64,000 bases of DNA, from the NCBI RefSeq assembly GCF_003671765.1, contig NZ_QPIB01000009.1, forward strand, positions 399,713-463,712, given 5' to 3'. Shown piece after piece: positions 25,692-34,369 of the stretch. A program made the translations under genes and the position numbers. How positions within the stretch are numbered: position 1 is the first letter of the stretch; the number at the start of each line of letters is the position of its first letter. Source of the DNA: Xenophilus sp. E41. GTDB lineage: Bacteria > Pseudomonadota > Gammaproteobacteria > Burkholderiales > Burkholderiaceae_C. The notes under the pieces were generated by a model, which saw only the letters and a list, made by a program, of their open reading frames with translations, had not been told where the DNA came from and searched no databases.

Positions 25692-26837
25692 TCAGGCGAT
25701 GGCGGAGATGCCCAGGATCTCGCGGCCGACGATCAGGGTCTGGACTTCGGTGGTGCCTTCGGGAATGGTGCCGCCGCGGGTGTCGCGGAAGATGCGCTCG
25801 ATCGGGTAGTCGGTCGCATAGCCCAGGCCGCCGTGCACCTGCAGGGCCATGCTGGCGACTTCGTGCGCGGCCTCGGTGGCGTAGAGCTTGGCGATGGAAG
25901 CGGCCGTGCGTGCGTCGTGCCCCGAATCCAGTGCCGCTGCGGCCCGCAGGCCGAGCGCGCGCGCTGCTTCCACGCGGATCGTCATGTCCACGATGAGCTT
26001 TTGCACCAGCTGGAAGCTCCCGATCGGCTTGCCGAACTGCGTGCGGGTGCGGGCATAGTCGATCGACAGGTCCAGCGCGGACTGCGCGGCGCCCACGGCG
26101 CCCATCGCGATGTTGACGCGGGCGCTGTCCAGCCCGATCAGCATCTTCTTGAGCGCGCCGCCTTCCTCGCCCAGCAGGTTTTCGCGCGGCACCTTGACGT
26201 TGTCGAAGCCCAGCTCGGCCGTGCCCGTGCTGCGCAGGACCATGGTGTCGACGCGGCGCATCTCGTACGGCGACACATCCCGTTCCACCAGGAAGGTCGA
26301 CAGCTGGCCCTGGCAGTCGGGGCTGAAGGTGCGTGCCACGACGATGCCGAAGTCGCCGAAGGCGCCATTCGTGATCCACAGCTTGCGCCCGTTGAGCACA
26401 TAGTGGTCGCCCTGCAAGTCCGCCCGGGTCTGCACCTGCGCGATGTTGGAACCGGTGCCCGGTTCGCTGATGGCGCTGAAGCATTTGCGCTCGTTGGCCA
26501 GCAGCGGCTTGAGGAAGCGCTCCTTCTGGGCCGGCGTGGCCTCGGCCGCGAGCTTGTTGATGGCGGCATTGGTGATGTTCAGGATCGTGCGCAGCGACAG
26601 CCATGCATAGCCCGCCTCTTCCATGAGCATGGCCCAGGTCAACTGGTCCAGGCCCATGCCGCCTTCTTGCTCGGGCAGCCGCCCGCCCAGGTAGCCGAAA
26701 TCGGCCAGCGGTCTGAGCACTTCGAACGGGAAGGTGTGTGCCTTGTCGTGCTGCGCGACGATCGGTGCGATCTCGCTTTTCATGAAGCGGCGGACGCTGT
26801 CGCGCAGCAGGGCTTGTTCGGCGGTCTGGGTGTACAC
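25692..26837 (-). CDS. Acyl-CoA dehydrogenase
   Basis: The GTG at 26837 follows AAGGAG and gives 381 residues, the normal length. FAD- and acyl-binding motifs are visible: AISEPGTGSNIA near residue 127, LWITNGAFGDFGIV, and the C-terminal QVHGGLGYATDYPIER. The catalytic Glu is present in TIPEGTTEVQ. It oxidises an acyl-CoA to the enoyl-CoA and passes electrons to ETF; an ETF-quinone oxidoreductase is encoded at 58.7 kb. It lies 37 bases after the IclR gene. Confidence 0.92.
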   Translation of the reverse strand: MYTQTAEQALLRDSVRRFMKSEIAPIVAQHDKAHTFPFEVLRPLADFGYLGGRLPEQEGGMGLDQLTWAMLMEEAGYAWLSLRTILNITNAAINKLAAEATPAQKERFLKPLLANERKCFSAISEPGTGSNIAQVQTRADLQGDHYVLNGRKLWITNGAFGDFGIVVARTFSPDCQGQLSTFLVERDVSPYEMRRVDTMVLRSTGTAELGFDNVKVPRENLLGEEGGALKKMLIGLDSARVNIAMGAVGAAQSALDLSIDYARTRTQFGKPIGSFQLVQKLIVDMTIRVEAARALGLRAAAALDSGHDARTAASIAKLYATEAAHEVASMALQVHGGLGYATDYPIERIFRDTRGGTIPEGTTEVQTLIVGREILGISAIA

Positions 26838-26874
26838 GGTTGTCTCCTTGGGAACGTGAAGGGGTGCCGGGGGG

Positions 26875-27693
26875 CTAGGGGTCGGTCGGTGCGGGCGCCT
26901 TGCTGGCGCGCCGCGAAGAGGGTGTGGGTTCGCGCAGCGTGGCGTCGGCCAGCGCGGTCTGGCGAAAGACGATGGCCTTGACCTCCTGGAGCGCCTCCAG
27001 GCAACGCTCGCGCTGGTCGCGCATGCGGTGGGTGAGACCGGCCACGGACAGCGCCAGCGTCTCGCCGCCGATCTGGCCGGCCACGGCCACGGCGGTCAGA
27101 CCTTCGCTGCCTTCGTTCTCGACCCAGATCCAGCCCTGCTCGCGGGCGGTGGCCACCTGCGCCTCCAGCGCCGCCAGGTCGGTCAGGGTTCCGGAGGCCA
27201 GTACGCGCAAGGGTTTCAGGCGCAGTTGGCGCGCGGCCTCCTCGGGCGTGCCGGCGGCGAGCACCGCCTTGCCCAGGGCCGAGACGTGCAGCGCCAGCTT
27301 GTCGCCCACGTGCTGCATGTAGCGCAGCGCGTGGCGCCCTTCGGACAGCGCAATGATCTTCACCACCCCGTTCTCGACACGGCCGCACAGCCCGGTTTCG
27401 CCCGTGCGGTCGCGCAGCAGCTCGCAGGCCTCGGCACCGACGGCGTAGAGCGGGTCGCTGGCCGAGATGTCCTTGGCCACGGCGAGCAGCCGCGCCGTTG
27501 GATAGAAGCGCCGGCTGCGTGCGGTGCGCAGCAGGTACCCCATCTCGTGCAGGGTGTGGAGCAGGTCCGAGCAACTGCTCTCGGGCAGGTCCATCAAGCG
27601 TGCCAGATCCGAGTTGGACAGTTCGCGCTTTTCGCGCGCAAACACCTCGAGCAGCGTCATCGTGCGGGCGGCAGCAGGGACGATGGTGGGCAT
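26875..27693 (-). CDS. IclR family transcriptional regulator
   Basis: This 272-residue regulator has a GGAGG ribosome-binding site before the ATG. The N-terminal winged helix (LSNSDLARLMDLPESSCSDLLHTL) is followed by the IclR effector domain (about 90-250) with YMQHVGDKLALHVSALGKAVL and GQIGGETLALSVAG. Its gene is first on the minus-strand operon and divergent from the Bug/DUF35/thiolase operon, so it probably controls both arms of the pathway. The C-terminal 20 residues are a variable basic tail. Confidence 0.88.
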   Translation of the reverse strand: MPTIVPAAARTMTLLEVFAREKRELSNSDLARLMDLPESSCSDLLHTLHEMGYLLRTARSRRFYPTARLLAVAKDISASDPLYAVGAEACELLRDRTGETGLCGRVENGVVKIIALSEGRHALRYMQHVGDKLALHVSALGKAVLAAGTPEEAARQLRLKPLRVLASGTLTDLAALEAQVATAREQGWIWVENEGSEGLTAVAVAGQIGGETLALSVAGLTHRMRDQRERCLEALQEVKAIVFRQTALADATLREPTPSSRRASKAPAPTDP

Positions 27694-27888
27694 GGTTCCT
27701 CCGATAGGTCGTAGAAGCTGTCGATCATAGCGATGGCATCTGTTATCGGGAGCTCTGGTGTTGGACGGAACAGCGGACTCAAAAATCTTCGGCAGGCAGT
27801 TGTCAAACAACGACCTGTTGAAGTAGTCTACGCCCATTCGTAGAAAAAACGCAATCGATCCTGATTGCGCCAACCAGGAGACGAGTCC
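27694..27888. promoter_or_regulatory. Divergent promoter region with two short dyads
   Basis: This 195-base gap separates the IclR operon from the Bug/thiolase operon. It is AT-rich for this genome and contains two palindromes: GTTGT-N3-ACAAC (27799-27811) and TCTACG-N6-CGTAGA (27827-27844). Either could be the IclR operator. AGGAG at 27876-27880 sets the GTG start of the rightward gene. Confidence 0.45.
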
Positions 27889-28875
27889 GTGAGAACCCTG
27901 ATCAAAGTCCTGGCCGCGTGCAGCGGCTTCTGTCTGCTGGCCCCGGCCGCCCTTGCGGCCGGCGAGGCCGAAGCCTGGCCGACGAAGCCGCTGACCTTCG
28001 TGGTGCCGTTCACGCCCGGGGGCATCACGGACAACACGTCGCGCCTGCTGGCCCAGAAGCTGGGCGAGAAGCTGGGCCAGCAGGTGGTGGTGGACAACCG
28101 GCCGGGCGCCGGCGGGTCGATCGGCGTGGACTCCGCGCTGCGCCAGCCCGCCGATGGCTACACGCTGATCTACGGCACGCAGGGCACGCACGCCGCCAAC
28201 CTGGCGCTCTACAGGAACGTGCGCTACGACCCGATCAAGGACTTCACGCCGGTGCATGGCCTGTCCGAGTCGCCGCTGGTGCTGGTGATCAACCCCAACC
28301 GGCCTTTCAAGACCGTGCCGGAGCTCGTGGCCTACGCGAAGCAGAACCCGGGCAAGCTGAACTTCGGCTCGGCGGGCGCCGGCACGGGCACCCACCTGAC
28401 GGCCGAGCTCTTCCAGACGACGGCCGGCATCAAGCTGACCCATGTGCCGTACAAGGGCAGCAGCCCGGCGATCACCGACCTGATCGCGGGCAACCTCGAC
28501 CTGATGTTCGATTACGCCGCCGTGGTGCTGCCCTTCGTCCAGTCGGGCAAGCTGAAAGCGCTCGCGGTCACCGGCAAGGCGCGCCTGGCCGGGGCCCCGG
28601 ACCTGCCCACCGTGGCCGAGCTCGGCTACCCCGCGGCGGAATCCAGCGCCTGGGGCGTCATGTTCGTGGCGTCGAAGACGCCCGCGCCGATCGTCAAGCG
28701 CCTGGCGGACGCCATGGCGGACGTCATCGTGAACCCCGACGTGCTGGCCGCCACCGAGAAATTCGGCAGCGTGCCCATGCGGGGCATGCGCGGCGAGAAG
28801 CTCGACGCCTTCGTCAAGTCCGAACTCACCCGCTGGCGCGAGGTGGTGCAGAACTCGGGCGCGAAGCTCGAGTGA
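27889..28875 (+). CDS. Bug family solute-binding protein
   Basis: The GTG at 27889 with AGGAG 8 bases upstream gives 328 residues. A signal peptide ends near AALAAGEAEA. Bug motifs follow: LTFVVPFTPGGITDN, VVDNRPGAGGS, PADGYTLIYG, VRYDPIKDFTPV and HVPYKGSSPA. It probably captures the acid that the two divergent operons degrade. It is the first gene of the rightward operon. Confidence 0.9.
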   Translation: MRTLIKVLAACSGFCLLAPAALAAGEAEAWPTKPLTFVVPFTPGGITDNTSRLLAQKLGEKLGQQVVVDNRPGAGGSIGVDSALRQPADGYTLIYGTQGTHAANLALYRNVRYDPIKDFTPVHGLSESPLVLVINPNRPFKTVPELVAYAKQNPGKLNFGSAGAGTGTHLTAELFQTTAGIKLTHVPYKGSSPAITDLIAGNLDLMFDYAAVVLPFVQSGKLKALAVTGKARLAGAPDLPTVAELGYPAAESSAWGVMFVASKTPAPIVKRLADAMADVIVNPDVLAATEKFGSVPMRGMRGEKLDAFVKSELTRWREVVQNSGAKLE

Positions 28876-28921
28876 GCCGCCTGCCCGCATCGCCTTTTCT
28901 TCCATCCCTGAACCTCGACCC

Positions 28922-29350
28922 ATGACCACCGACCTGCGCGGCCTCCAGCCGCAGCATCCTTCCCTGTTCCAGCTGGCCGCCGATGGCGAGTCGCTGGACT
29001 TCCTCTATGCCCGGTGTCCCGCCTGCGGCACCCTGGCCTTTCCGGCCGACGTGCCCGGCTGCAGCCACTGCGGCGACCCGCTGCGCGATGCGCAGCGCAT
29101 CGCGCGGCCCGGCCGCGGCGAGCTGCTGGAGTACGTCACGCTGCACGTGCCGCTTTTGCCCGGCATGGAAGTGCCGCGCGTCGCGGCGGACATCCAGCTC
29201 GAGGGGGGACCGATCGAGGAGGGCGTGATGGCCGGCACCGACGAGTCCGCGCTGCGCGTGGGCCTGCCCGTGCGCGCCGTGGCCGTGGCCCTGCCCGACG
29301 GCGAGCGCTTCGCCTGCCGCTTCGTGCCCCACACGGGAGCCCGCGCATGA
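28922..29350 (+). CDS. DUF35 zinc-ribbon/OB-fold acyl-CoA-binding partner protein
   Basis: This 142-residue protein has a rubredoxin-like zinc ribbon with ARCPACG and CSHCG (two CxxC pairs, residues about 37-57), then an OB fold (LLEYVTLHVPLLP to the end). DUF35 proteins pair with thiolase-superfamily enzymes and bind the acyl-CoA. Its stop overlaps the start of the thiolase-like gene (ATGA), the usual arrangement for an obligate complex. In steroid degradation such a pair (ChsH2 DUF35 with Ltp2) is a retro-aldolase. Confidence 0.85.
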   Translation: MTTDLRGLQPQHPSLFQLAADGESLDFLYARCPACGTLAFPADVPGCSHCGDPLRDAQRIARPGRGELLEYVTLHVPLLPGMEVPRVAADIQLEGGPIEEGVMAGTDESALRVGLPVRAVAVALPDGERFACRFVPHTGARA

Positions 29351-30501
29351 GCCGCTGGATCGATGGCAACGATGGCGTCTACGTGGCCGGCATCGGCATG
29401 CATGCGTATCAGTTCCCCAGCGAGACGCCCTATACGCAGCTGGGGCTGACGGCCGTGCGCGCCGCGCTGACCGACGCGGGCCTCGCCTGGCCGCAGGTGC
29501 AGAGCGCTTACGTGGGCACCACCTCCATCGGCATGGCGGCGGGCCGCGTCATGTTCCGCCACCTGGGCTCGACCGGCTTGGCCGTGACGCAGGTAGAGAA
29601 CGCGTCGGCCTCCGGCTCCTTCGCCTTCCGCCAAGCCTGCATGGAACTGGCCAGCGGCGTCAGCGACGTGGTGCTGGCCGTGGGCGTGGACAAGCACGGC
29701 GACGGCCGACGCGCCGCCGACAAGGAGGGGCTGGCGCGTCTGAGCGAAACGGCCAACGTGCCGGCGGTGAAGTTCGCGATGATGGCCCGCACCTACCTGC
29801 GCGAACGCAGCGCCGACGCGCAGGCCATGGCGCAGGTGGCCGTGAAGAACCATGGCAACGCGGCGCGCAACCCCTATGCCCAGTTCCGCAAACCGCGCAC
29901 GCTGGAACAGGTGATGGGCTCGCCGCGCGTGGCGGGTGACCTCACGGTGCAGCAGTGCTGCCCGCGCGGCGAGGGCGCTGCCGCAGCCATCCTCGTGTCG
30001 GGGCGCGGCCTGCGCCGCCTGGGCCTGGACCCCGCGCGCTGCGTGCGCGTGCGTGCCTCCACGGCCTGCAGCGAGACGCCCGAAAGCCGCTACGGCGCTG
30101 CCGCCGTCGACCTGGTGCGCGCCAGTGCCACCGCCGCCCTGGCGCAGGCGGGCGTCGCCGCGTCGCGGCTGGACCTCCTGGAACTGCACGACGCCTTCTC
30201 GGTGGAGGAGCTGATCTACAGCGAAGCCATCGGTGTGTGCGAGCCCGGCGAAGGCGCCGCCTACCTGCTGCGGGGCGACTCGCAGATCGGCGGCCGCTGC
30301 GCGATCAATGCCTCGGGCGGCCTCATCGGCATGGGCCATCCGCTGGGGCCCACAGGCATCGGCCAGATTGCCGAAATCACGCGCCAGCTGCGCGGCGAGG
30401 CCGAGGGACGCCAGCATGCCGGTGCAACCTGGGGCATGGCCCACATGATCGGCCTGGGCTCGGTGGCCATCGCGCATGTGCTGTCACGCGCCGACGCTTG
30501 A
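29347..30501 (+). CDS. Thiolase-superfamily protein lacking the nucleophilic Cys; possible acyl-CoA aldolase
   Basis: This protein has 384 residues from the ATG in an ATGA overlap with the DUF35 gene. The overall fold is that of SCP2-type thiolases, with a conserved GGLIGMGHPLGPTG motif. At the position of the catalytic Cys (normally xACASG) the sequence reads ENASASGS with Ser87, coded TCG. The late Cys motif of degradative thiolases is also not evident (WGMAHMIGLGS). A normal Claisen thiolase reaction is therefore unlikely. With its DUF35 partner it resembles the Ltp2-type aldolases that cleave beta-hydroxyacyl-CoA; this is an inference. Confidence 0.75.
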   Translation: MSRWIDGNDGVYVAGIGMHAYQFPSETPYTQLGLTAVRAALTDAGLAWPQVQSAYVGTTSIGMAAGRVMFRHLGSTGLAVTQVENASASGSFAFRQACMELASGVSDVVLAVGVDKHGDGRRAADKEGLARLSETANVPAVKFAMMARTYLRERSADAQAMAQVAVKNHGNAARNPYAQFRKPRTLEQVMGSPRVAGDLTVQQCCPRGEGAAAAILVSGRGLRRLGLDPARCVRVRASTACSETPESRYGAAAVDLVRASATAALAQAGVAASRLDLLELHDAFSVEELIYSEAIGVCEPGEGAAYLLRGDSQIGGRCAINASGGLIGMGHPLGPTGIGQIAEITRQLRGEAEGRQHAGATWGMAHMIGLGSVAIAHVLSRADA

Positions 30502-30514
30502 ACAAGGAACCATC

Positions 30515-31333
30515 ATGACCGACCCAGTCAGTCCCGATCGCGTCGAACTGCCGACGCTGAACTACGAAGTCCAGGGCCACGTGGCGCTGGTGACGCTGAA
30601 CCGGCCCGACCGGATGAACACGCTCGGTGGGAGCATGAAGCCGGATCTGGCACGCGCCTTCTTCGAGCTTGCACGCGCCGATGCGCGGGTGCGCGCGGTG
30701 GTGCTGACCGGCGCGGGCGACCGGGCGTTCTGCGCCGGTGCCGACATCAAGGAGCGGGCCGATCAGCAGGTGCGGGCCACCGATTTCTTCGTGGCACAGA
30801 AGGCCACGCACGACCTCTTTCGCAACATCGAGGAGTTCGAGAAGCCGACCATCGCGGCCATCAACGGGGTGGCGCTGGGCGGCGGACTGGAACTGGCGCT
30901 GTGTTGCGACCTGCGCATGGCGGCCGACCATGCGAAGCTGGGCCTGCCGGAGGTGCGCCTCGGTGTCATTCCAGCGGCCGGCGGCACGCAGCGCCTGCCG
31001 CGCCTGATCGGCGAAGCGCGTGCCAAGGCCCTGATGTTGACGGCGGCGCAGATCGATGCGGCTCGCGCGCTCGACTGGGGCCTGGTCACCGAGGTGCGGC
31101 CCGGCGCGGAACTGATGCCTGCGGCGCTGGCCCTGGCGCAGCAGATCGGCGAGATGCCACCGCTGGCCGTGCGCTTCGCCAAGCGGGCCGTCAACCGGGG
31201 CATGCAGACCGACCTCGACAGCGGCCTCGAATACGAGCGCTACGCGGCCGCCATGCTGGTCGACAGCGACGACCGCAAGGAAGGCATGCGGGCCTTCGTC
31301 GAAAAGCGCAAGCCCGTCTTCCAGGGGCGCTGA
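30515..31333 (+). CDS. Enoyl-CoA hydratase/isomerase
   Basis: This 272-residue crotonase-fold protein begins at the ATG at 30515 with an AAGGAA site. The oxyanion-hole residues lie in AFCAGADIKE and NGVALGGGLE, and both catalytic-type Glu positions are present (GGGLELAL and GLPEVRLG). It would hydrate the enoyl-CoA made by the acyl-CoA dehydrogenase to a beta-hydroxyacyl-CoA. That product could be cleaved by the upstream DUF35/thiolase-like aldolase candidate or oxidised by the SDR that follows. Confidence 0.9.
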   Translation: MTDPVSPDRVELPTLNYEVQGHVALVTLNRPDRMNTLGGSMKPDLARAFFELARADARVRAVVLTGAGDRAFCAGADIKERADQQVRATDFFVAQKATHDLFRNIEEFEKPTIAAINGVALGGGLELALCCDLRMAADHAKLGLPEVRLGVIPAAGGTQRLPRLIGEARAKALMLTAAQIDAARALDWGLVTEVRPGAELMPAALALAQQIGEMPPLAVRFAKRAVNRGMQTDLDSGLEYERYAAAMLVDSDDRKEGMRAFVEKRKPVFQGR

Positions 31334-31380
31334 GCCGCGCCCCGAACTCCATCCACGGAACACACAGCAAGGAAACACCC

Positions 31381-32196
31381 ATGAAACTCGGATTGGAATC
31401 CCAGGTGGCGCTCGTCACCGGCGGCGGCCAGGGCGTCGGCCGTCAGATCTGCCTGGAACTCGCGCGCGAGGGCGCTCGCGTGGTGGTCAACGACCTGTTC
31501 CCGGAGCGCGCGCAGGCCGTGACCCGCGAGATCGAAAGCGAGGGCGGCAAAGCGCTGGCGGCGCCTGCGGACATCACCCAGGCCGACCAGGTGCAGGCGA
31601 TGGTGGACACCGCGATGAAGCACTTCGACGCGCCCGTGCAGATCCTGGTCAACAACGCCGGCATCATTCCGGAGCGCCGGGAGAAGGGCGGCCGAACGCC
31701 GGCTTTCGTCGACATGCCGGTCGCCGACTGGGCCAAGATCGTCAACCTGAACGTGTACGGCACCTTCCACTGCTGCCACGCCGTCCTTCCGGGCATGGTG
31801 GCCGCCAGGCAAGGCCGGATCGTGAACATCATCTCGGAGGCCGGCCGCATCGGCGAGGAGAACATGGCGGTCTATTCCGGCGCCAAGGCGGCGATCGCCG
31901 GCTTCGGCAAGGCCCTCGCGCGCGAGCACGGACGGCATGCGATCACCGTCAACTCGGTGGCCTTGGGTGCTGTTTCCCACGAGGGCATCAAGGACGGTCC
32001 GCTGCACCCCGACGCCACCGTCCAGAACAACGAACTGCTGGCCAAGATGGTCCGGGCTTATCCGGTCGCCAAGGGCGTCGGGCGGCTGTCGAAGCCCGAA
32101 GACGTCGCCGGCCTGGTGGTGTTCCTCGCCTCTGCGCGGGCCCTGTTCGTCACCGGTCAGACCATCGGCGCCTCGGGCGGCTTCGCGATGTTGTAG
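31381..32196 (+). CDS. Short-chain dehydrogenase/reductase
   Basis: This 271-residue SDR has TGGGQGVGRQI, NNAGIIPERRE, the catalytic Ser in NIISEAGR, YSGAKAAIAG for Tyr-Lys and TGQTIGASGGFAML at the C terminus. It probably oxidises a hydroxyacyl-CoA or alcohol in the pathway of the operon. It begins 47 bases after the hydratase stop and is the last gene of this operon. Confidence 0.88.
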   Translation: MKLGLESQVALVTGGGQGVGRQICLELAREGARVVVNDLFPERAQAVTREIESEGGKALAAPADITQADQVQAMVDTAMKHFDAPVQILVNNAGIIPERREKGGRTPAFVDMPVADWAKIVNLNVYGTFHCCHAVLPGMVAARQGRIVNIISEAGRIGEENMAVYSGAKAAIAGFGKALAREHGRHAITVNSVALGAVSHEGIKDGPLHPDATVQNNELLAKMVRAYPVAKGVGRLSKPEDVAGLVVFLASARALFVTGQTIGASGGFAML

Positions 32197-32476
32197 GTTG
32201 CAGAAGCAGCGCCGGCATCACCAGAACCGCCACCACGCGCTGCGCCGACGCCTCATGTCTAGCGGCCGGGTGTCGAGCCGATCCAGCAGATGCGCGGCCG
32301 CGCCGAAACGGCAGGGGCCGGTCCCTTGCGGCTCGCGCGCGGCGGCCTTGGGGGTGTTCGCGGCCGTCGTCAGGCGCGGCACCGATCGGCCCGCGTCAGA
32401 GGCTTTCGAATGCACTGCGGACCGAGCTTCGCTCAAGGCGACGGCGGGAAGCCCCGCGCCACGCCGGCGCGCACCC
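32197..32476. other. Convergent gap with no gene supported
   Basis: These 280 bases lie between the convergent SDR and YadA-like genes. Both strands carry short open frames, but none has a ribosome-binding site or recognisable motif. No clear terminator hairpin with a T run was found. Confidence 0.4.
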
Positions 32477-34369
32477 TCACCAGGAATACCCCAGCTGCAC
32501 ACGCGTGGCCAGCTGGTTGCCGCCGCCACCCATGGCGCCTGACACGCCGACGCCCAGGTTCAGGGCGTCCGTCAGCTGGTAGCCCCACGTCGCACCCAGC
32601 GCGTTCTCTCCCGAGTAGTTGCCCACGGCCACGCCCACCCACTGCTTGCCGGGCGCCAGGGCCGGCATCTGCGGCATGGCCAGCGCGGCGGCAACGCCCC
32701 GCGCGGCGAACTTGCGCATCTCGTCCGAGGCAGCGCTCACGGCTTGGCGCAGCTGGCCGACGTTGGCGGCATCGGTCGGCATCACGCCCGACGCCACGTT
32801 GGTGATCTGCCGCGTCAGGCCGGCCGAGGCATCGCCCACGGACACCGAGTTGTCACGCGTTGCCACCGAGCCCTGGCCCAGGGCCACCGAGTTGGCGCCC
32901 GCGGCCAGGGTGTTCGCACCGAGGGCGACCGCGTTGTTGCCTGTCGCGACGGCGTTGTTGCCGACGGCGGTGGTCGGGTCGGCCAGCGCACGCGCGCCGG
33001 CACCGATGGCGACCGAGCCCGCGAAACGCGCTTCGGCGCCGGCGCCGATCGCCGTGGTGTCCTTGCCCACGGCCTGGGCACCCGCGCCGATGGCGGTAGC
33101 GCCCTGGCCCTCGACGATGCTTCCGGTGCCGCAGCTGACGGTGCCGCCGGTGAAGTTGCACAGGCCGTTCTGGAAGGCCTGGTTCATCAGGGCCTGCAGC
33201 GCCAGCACCTGCTGGTTGGCGAAGGTGTTGGCGCTGGTCAGCGTGGCCTGGCTGGTCTGCTGCAGCTGTTCCACGTTCACGGCATCGTTGGCCGCCTGAC
33301 CCGCGCGCACGTTGCTGATGACGGTGCCCGCACCGCCATTGCTGTTGAGCGTCAGCGAACTGCCGTCGGGCGAGTACTGGGCCGAGTTCTGCGCGAGGCC
33401 GAGCGCCGTGTTGGCCGTCGTTTGCGCGGCGCCTGCTGCGGCGTTCGCGTTGTTCGCGCTGGTCTGGGCCAGGCCCGCGTTGGTGAGGGCCTGGTTCGCG
33501 GTGGACTGCGCCGCGCCGGCGGCGTTGTTGGCGGTGTTGCCCACGCCGAGCGCGACGCTGGCGAGGTCGCGAGCGCTGTCGGCGCTACGTTGCGCCCTGC
33601 CGGCGTCGGTGTACGCGGCGGAGGCCAGTCCCATCGCACCGTCGGCGGTGCTTTGCGCGGCGCCCGCGGCACCCAGCGCGCCGGTGGCCGTGGTCTGCGC
33701 AGCGCTGGCGGCCTGCTGCGCACCGTCGGCCGTCGCCTGTGCCTGGTTGGCCGAGTTCTGCGCCGCATTGGCGGCGTTGCTGGCGGTGTTGCCCACGCCG
33801 AGGGCGGTGAACGCGATGTCGCGTGCACCCTCGGCCGTGCGCTGTGCCTTGCCGGCGTCGTTGTAGGCCGCAGACGCGAGGCCCATCGCACCATCGGCGG
33901 TGCTTTGCGCGGCGCCTGCGGCACCCAGTGCGCCGTTGGCCGTGGTCTGCGCGGCGCTGGCGGACTGCTGGGCACCATCGGCCGTGGTCTGTGCCTGGTT
34001 GGCCGAGTTCTGGGCCGCATTGGCGGCGTTGTTGGCGGTGTTGCCCACGCCCAGGGCCGTGGACGCGATGTCGCGTGCACCCTCGGCTGTGCGCTGCGCC
34101 TTGCCGGCATCGGTGTACGCGGCGGAAGCGAGGCTCGCCGCCCCGTCGGCGGTGCTCTGGGCGCGCTGGGCATCGGTCTGGATCTGATAGGCCTGCCCGC
34201 CATTGATCGCTTCGGTGCTGCCGGGCGCGATGCTGCCATCGGCAACGTTCAAGACCGTTGGCGCGGGTTGCGCGAAGGCGGCAGTGAACGCCGAGGCGAC
34301 GAGAGCGGCAACGGCCGCGCGTGCGAGGCGACGCGGCGGGCAGGAGAAGGGGAGGGAGCGAGAGGACAT
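32477..34369 (-). CDS. YadA-like trimeric autotransporter adhesin
   Basis: The chosen ATG at 34369 puts a signal peptide first (cleavage near AFA-QP at residue 33); an upstream start at 34426 would bury it. The 630-residue product has an Ala-rich stalk (about 45-310) built from repeats of about 84 residues such as DAGKAQRTAEGARDIA and GVGNTANNAANAAQ. YadA head repeats follow (GATAIGAGAQAVGKDTTAIG and similar, about 425-520), then a neck, and the C-terminal trimeric beta-barrel anchor (TDAANVGQL to QLGYSW). It should sit in the outer membrane and mediate adhesion. Unusually, the stalk-like repeats precede the head. Confidence 0.88.
   Translation of the reverse strand: MSSRSLPFSCPPRRLARAAVAALVASAFTAAFAQPAPTVLNVADGSIAPGSTEAINGGQAYQIQTDAQRAQSTADGAASLASAAYTDAGKAQRTAEGARDIASTALGVGNTANNAANAAQNSANQAQTTADGAQQSASAAQTTANGALGAAGAAQSTADGAMGLASAAYNDAGKAQRTAEGARDIAFTALGVGNTASNAANAAQNSANQAQATADGAQQAASAAQTTATGALGAAGAAQSTADGAMGLASAAYTDAGRAQRSADSARDLASVALGVGNTANNAAGAAQSTANQALTNAGLAQTSANNANAAAGAAQTTANTALGLAQNSAQYSPDGSSLTLNSNGGAGTVISNVRAGQAANDAVNVEQLQQTSQATLTSANTFANQQVLALQALMNQAFQNGLCNFTGGTVSCGTGSIVEGQGATAIGAGAQAVGKDTTAIGAGAEARFAGSVAIGAGARALADPTTAVGNNAVATGNNAVALGANTLAAGANSVALGQGSVATRDNSVSVGDASAGLTRQITNVASGVMPTDAANVGQLRQAVSAASDEMRKFAARGVAAALAMPQMPALAPGKQWVGVAVGNYSGENALGATWGYQLTDALNLGVGVSGAMGGGGNQLATRVQLGYSW
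33545..34120 (-). repeat. 252-bp tandem repeats inside the adhesin stalk
   Basis: Matching segments recur every 252 bases; equivalent points are near 34113, 33861 and 33609. Each unit codes 84 residues, so gain or loss of a unit keeps the frame and changes stalk length. There are about two full copies plus a partial one, highly similar at DNA level. Confidence 0.8.

Noticed and set aside
32218-32529. Small minus-strand ORF of 103 codons after the YadA-like gene
   Set aside because: It overlaps the adhesin end, has no ribosome site or conserved motif, and ends in an Arg-rich tail typical of shadow frames.
33545-34120. Regularly spaced repeats suggesting a CRISPR array
   Set aside because: The repeats are long, contiguous and in frame inside a coding region; there are no spacers or cas genes.
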